Assembly (NCBI GenBank): GCA_026707665.1 | Contig: JAPOWK010000102.1 | Coordinates: forward strand, 16,784-80,783 | DNA length: 64,000 nt | Reading direction: 5' to 3' | Source of the DNA: Chloroflexota bacterium | Lineage (GTDB): Bacteria > Chloroflexota > Anaerolineae > Aggregatilineales > Phototrophicaceae | Shown: positions 61,804-64,000 of the stretch, one piece after another | How positions within the stretch are numbered: the first letter of the stretch is position 1 | How the letters are laid out: each line of letters opens with the position of its first letter | The notes under the pieces: model-generated | What the model was told of the DNA's origin: nothing | Databases searched by the model: none | What the model saw: only the letters and a program-made list of their open reading frames with translations | Translations under genes and position numbers: made by a program

Positions 61804-62505
61804 CTAGATCCTGATCAGGATTCGACCGCAATTCTGGCAGTTGACCAGATCGTCACCGCGGTTGATGGCGGTGATGACGATGTAATTCTGTTCGATTCCG
61901 CAGATGGTGCAGGCTTTGTCTTTCAGCACGGCAACGGGCCGATTCGATTTCGCCGTTCTCATGCTGTTATAAGTTTGGAAGGCCTGCTGTGGAATCGCCT
62001 CAACCGAAGTCTTGCGCCGCGCCAGCAACAGATTCACCGATGCCGTCAAGGTCTCCTTTTCATCCAACAAGGCTTTGCGTTCCTGTTCATGTTCGTCGCG
62101 CGCCTCTTCACAGCGGGCCGCTGCTGTTTCCGCCTTGCCACGAAATTCGTCCCGCTCTGAACTGAGCTTGAGCAACTCGTCATCAAGTACAGACTTGCGC
62201 CGGGTCAAGGCTTCGACCTCCATTTGCATATCCTGCAGCTCTTTGGGGTTCGTGACTTCCCCACTGTAGAGGCGGGTCTCGGCGCCTTGTCGTTTGTCTA
62301 CCGCAGCGGCGATTTCCAGTTCCATGTCACGCACTCGCGCCTCCGCCGTCTCGAGCGCCGCTTGCCTTTCCTCGTTTTCGGCTTCTGCCTCGCGCAAAGC
62401 CGCATCGTCTTCCAATTGCGCGTTGATCGCCTTGATCCGTTTCGCTCGCTCAAGAATATCCAGCTCAAGCTTTTGCAGACGATAAAGGGCGGCTACTTCT
62501 GACAT
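61804..62505 (-). CDS. Coiled-coil C4-type zinc ribbon protein
   Basis: This 233-residue protein has a long N-terminal coiled coil (SEVAALYRLQKLELDILERAKRIKAINAQLEDDAALREAEAENEERQAALE...) and a C-terminal C4 zinc ribbon (CTICGIEQ ... CQNCGRIL). This architecture is found in a widespread, poorly understood bacterial family. I chose ATG 62505 with GAGGTGCC upstream. The 133 upstream ORF residues are spurious, since they run into the divergent promoter region. It is divergent from the membrane protein gene that follows. Confidence 0.9.
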   Translation of the reverse strand: MSEVAALYRLQKLELDILERAKRIKAINAQLEDDAALREAEAENEERQAALETAEARVRDMELEIAAAVDKRQGAETRLYSGEVTNPKELQDMQMEVEALTRRKSVLDDELLKLSSERDEFRGKAETAAARCEEARDEHEQERKALLDEKETLTASVNLLLARRKTSVEAIPQQAFQTYNSMRTAKSNRPVAVLKDKACTICGIEQNYIVITAINRGDDLVNCQNCGRILIRI

Positions 62506-62685
62506 GTCTCGGCACCTCGCAGCAAAGTTAGATGAACGGTCAGCATATATAATAACGCATGTTTGCCTCGACCGTTGAAAGTTATTGCTATTGCCAGCCT
62601 GTCTTCGCGTCCGCGCGTAAAGCGCAATCCGAGATTCCAACCACCTTGGTCCGCAAGATAAGCCGGAAGCGAACAAGGGAGCTTG

Positions 62686-64000
62686 ATGTCGTTCTTGCTT
62701 GGATTGACCACGGAACGTACTGCGGCGATCATCGTCCCTTTGCTTCTCTTTGCCATGGCCTCTCGCGTCTCCGTCGATCCAGATTTGTGGTGGCACCTGC
62801 GCCTGGGCGAGCATGTCGTCGAAACCGGACAACCAATCTACACCGATGTCTTTTCTCACTCGCAGGCGGGCATGCTGCACCGGAATCATAGTTGGCTGGC
62901 GCAACTATTCATGTATGGCATGTGGCGTCTGGCGGGCCACCTTGGCTTGACGCTTTTCGTAGCAGCGCTGGCTACCGCCGGTATGGTCTTCCTGTACCGC
63001 GCCGGTCGCGGAAGCATTTACATGCAAGGCTTTGTCCTCGTAAGTGGCGCAACTTGTGCCGCCGCCTTTTGGTCGCCTCGCCCGCAAATGCTCACGTTTA
63101 CATTCAGCGCCTTCCTGGTTTTCCTGCTGTTTGATCTCAAGCGAAACGGCCGGGACTGGCTCCGATGGCTGCCTTTACTGCTGTGGTTCTGGGGCAATTG
63201 CCATGGCGGCTACATCATAGGCTTTGTCCTGATTGCCGCTTTCGCATTGGGAGAAGTGATAAACAACGCATTTTCGATTGGAGATTCGCCTGTTCCCGCT
63301 CACAAGATTCGAAAGCTCATCGCGATAACGCTGCTTTCGTTGGCGCTGATGTCCCTCAATCCGCTGGCGCTGGACATCTTTGTCATTCCCTTCGACACCA
63401 TCGGCATCAGCGGATTGCGTCAGTATATTCAGGAATGGCAGTCGCCTGACTTCAGGCAACCCTTTACTTGGGGCTTCGTCATTCTGCTGCTATTGCTCGT
63501 TGGCGCTGTATTGGCGAGCCGGCGCCGGCTGGATGCGAGCGAGTGCATCTTCCTCGGCGGCACATTTTGCCTGGCGCTGCTTTCCGGGCGCAATCTTCCG
63601 CTCTTTGCCATTGCCGCCGTCCCCATTGCAACCCGCCACTTGGACGAAGCGCTGACTCGCCGCGGTTGGTCACTCCCACGACGACAGCGCGAGCAGCCGC
63701 ATCGCGTCGTGATCAATCTCATCCTGATCGCAGTAGTGGCAGTCGGCGTCTTGCTCCACTTGCAATTCGTCTCTGACGAGAATACCGTGGCTGCCGCCGT
63801 TTCGCAGAACTGGCCGGTGCAAGCCGTCCGCCAACTGAATGCCTCCGCGCTCAAGGGCAATTTGTTCAACAGCTACAACTGGGGCGGCTATCTGATTTTC
63901 GCGGCGCGGCAGCATCCCGTATTCATCGATGGCAGGACGGACCTGCACCGCGACACACTCGCCGATTATGTCGCCGCGATTGGTACGCAGGGCTGGAAGG
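62686..64000 (+). CDS. Large multi-pass membrane protein, partial at window end
   Basis: This open frame runs from ATG 62686 to the last base without a stop, so it is missing from the ORF track. At least 438 residues are visible. AAGGGAG precedes the ATG. It has about ten hydrophobic helices. The N-terminus reads RVSVDPDLWWHLRLGEHVVETGQPIYTDVFSHS, a motif typical of polytopic glycosyltransferase-like (PMT/GT39-like) proteins. The last part carries NWGGYLIFAARQHPVFIDGRTDLH, probably the start of an extracytoplasmic domain. The family is not certain; a role in envelope glycan synthesis is a guess. Confidence 0.85.
   Translation, partial: MSFLLGLTTERTAAIIVPLLLFAMASRVSVDPDLWWHLRLGEHVVETGQPIYTDVFSHSQAGMLHRNHSWLAQLFMYGMWRLAGHLGLTLFVAALATAGMVFLYRAGRGSIYMQGFVLVSGATCAAAFWSPRPQMLTFTFSAFLVFLLFDLKRNGRDWLRWLPLLLWFWGNCHGGYIIGFVLIAAFALGEVINNAFSIGDSPVPAHKIRKLIAITLLSLALMSLNPLALDIFVIPFDTIGISGLRQYIQEWQSPDFRQPFTWGFVILLLLLVGAVLASRRRLDASECIFLGGTFCLALLSGRNLPLFAIAAVPIATRHLDEALTRRGWSLPRRQREQPHRVVINLILIAVVAVGVLLHLQFVSDENTVAAAVSQNWPVQAVRQLNASALKGNLFNSYNWGGYLIFAARQHPVFIDGRTDLHRDTLADYVAAIGTQGWK

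Overview
The window looks like one contiguous piece of a bacterial chromosome with no phage, insertion sequence or CRISPR array. Base composition is moderately GC-rich and even. Several traits fit a Chloroflexota (Anaerolineae-like) genome: a lipoprotein with a long Pro/Thr/Ser linker, a RecG with a large N-terminal extension, a fused sulfate adenylyltransferase/APS kinase, a 2-oxoacid:ferredoxin oxidoreductase with a fused gamma-alpha subunit, and short coiled-coil DivIVA-like and C4 zinc-ribbon proteins. The phylum is my inference from gene content; no marker search was possible.

Layout. 1-6.3 kb: a sugar ABC transporter operon (minus strand), an amidohydrolase, and a divergent isomerase plus Gfo/Idh/MocA dehydrogenase, which together look like a carbohydrate or polyol catabolic locus. 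6.3-18.9 kb: a minus-strand housekeeping run (CPBP protease, rlmN, rpe, fakA, two degV/fakB, recG, coaD, DivIVA-like, comEC). 19.0-28.9 kb: two tRNA-Ser genes behind a near-consensus promoter, an AHSA1 protein, a membrane protein, anmK, nusB-tatA/B-tatC, sat-cysC, and a SERCA-like Ca2+ ATPase (minus). 28.9-29.9 kb: about 1 kb without a convincing gene, containing short tandem repeats. 29.9-34.5 kb: threonine aldolase, a CPBP-like membrane protein, two tandem rhomboids and citrate synthase. 34.7-37.8 kb: a self-contained unit made of a promoter, a structured leader RNA ending in a terminator, a JAMM protease, a ubiquitin-like sulfur carrier with a four-residue C-terminal tail, an E1-like enzyme with a rhodanese domain, a coiled-coil membrane protein and a strong terminator. 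37.8-48.5 kb (mostly minus): korB-korA-gntR, an aminotransferase, a double RNase H, MFS transporter and aconitase. 48.7-64 kb: DsbA-like thioredoxin, HIT, fabG, beta-propeller lipoprotein, lon, a surface protein with two glycosyltransferases, hpf, comF, pgeF-yggS-yggT, a zinc-ribbon protein, and a large membrane protein running off the window.

How genes work together. Citrate synthase, aconitase and the ferredoxin-linked 2-oxoacid oxidoreductase are TCA-cycle steps within 15 kb. FakA with two DegV/FakB-like proteins forms a possible fatty-acid kinase set. TatA/B and TatC form a minimal twin-arginine translocase.

The most interesting unit is the JAMM / ubiquitin-like / E1-rhodanese operon with its own leader RNA. 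Its C-terminal tail (GG-RRTQ) implies the carrier must be trimmed, and the operon supplies a candidate protease. The second most interesting item is an RNase HI whose C-terminal half is a second, catalytically dead RNase H-like fold. Many promoters I found share an extended -10 (TGn before the -10 hexamer). All start-site choices other than the ORF-track default are explained per gene.
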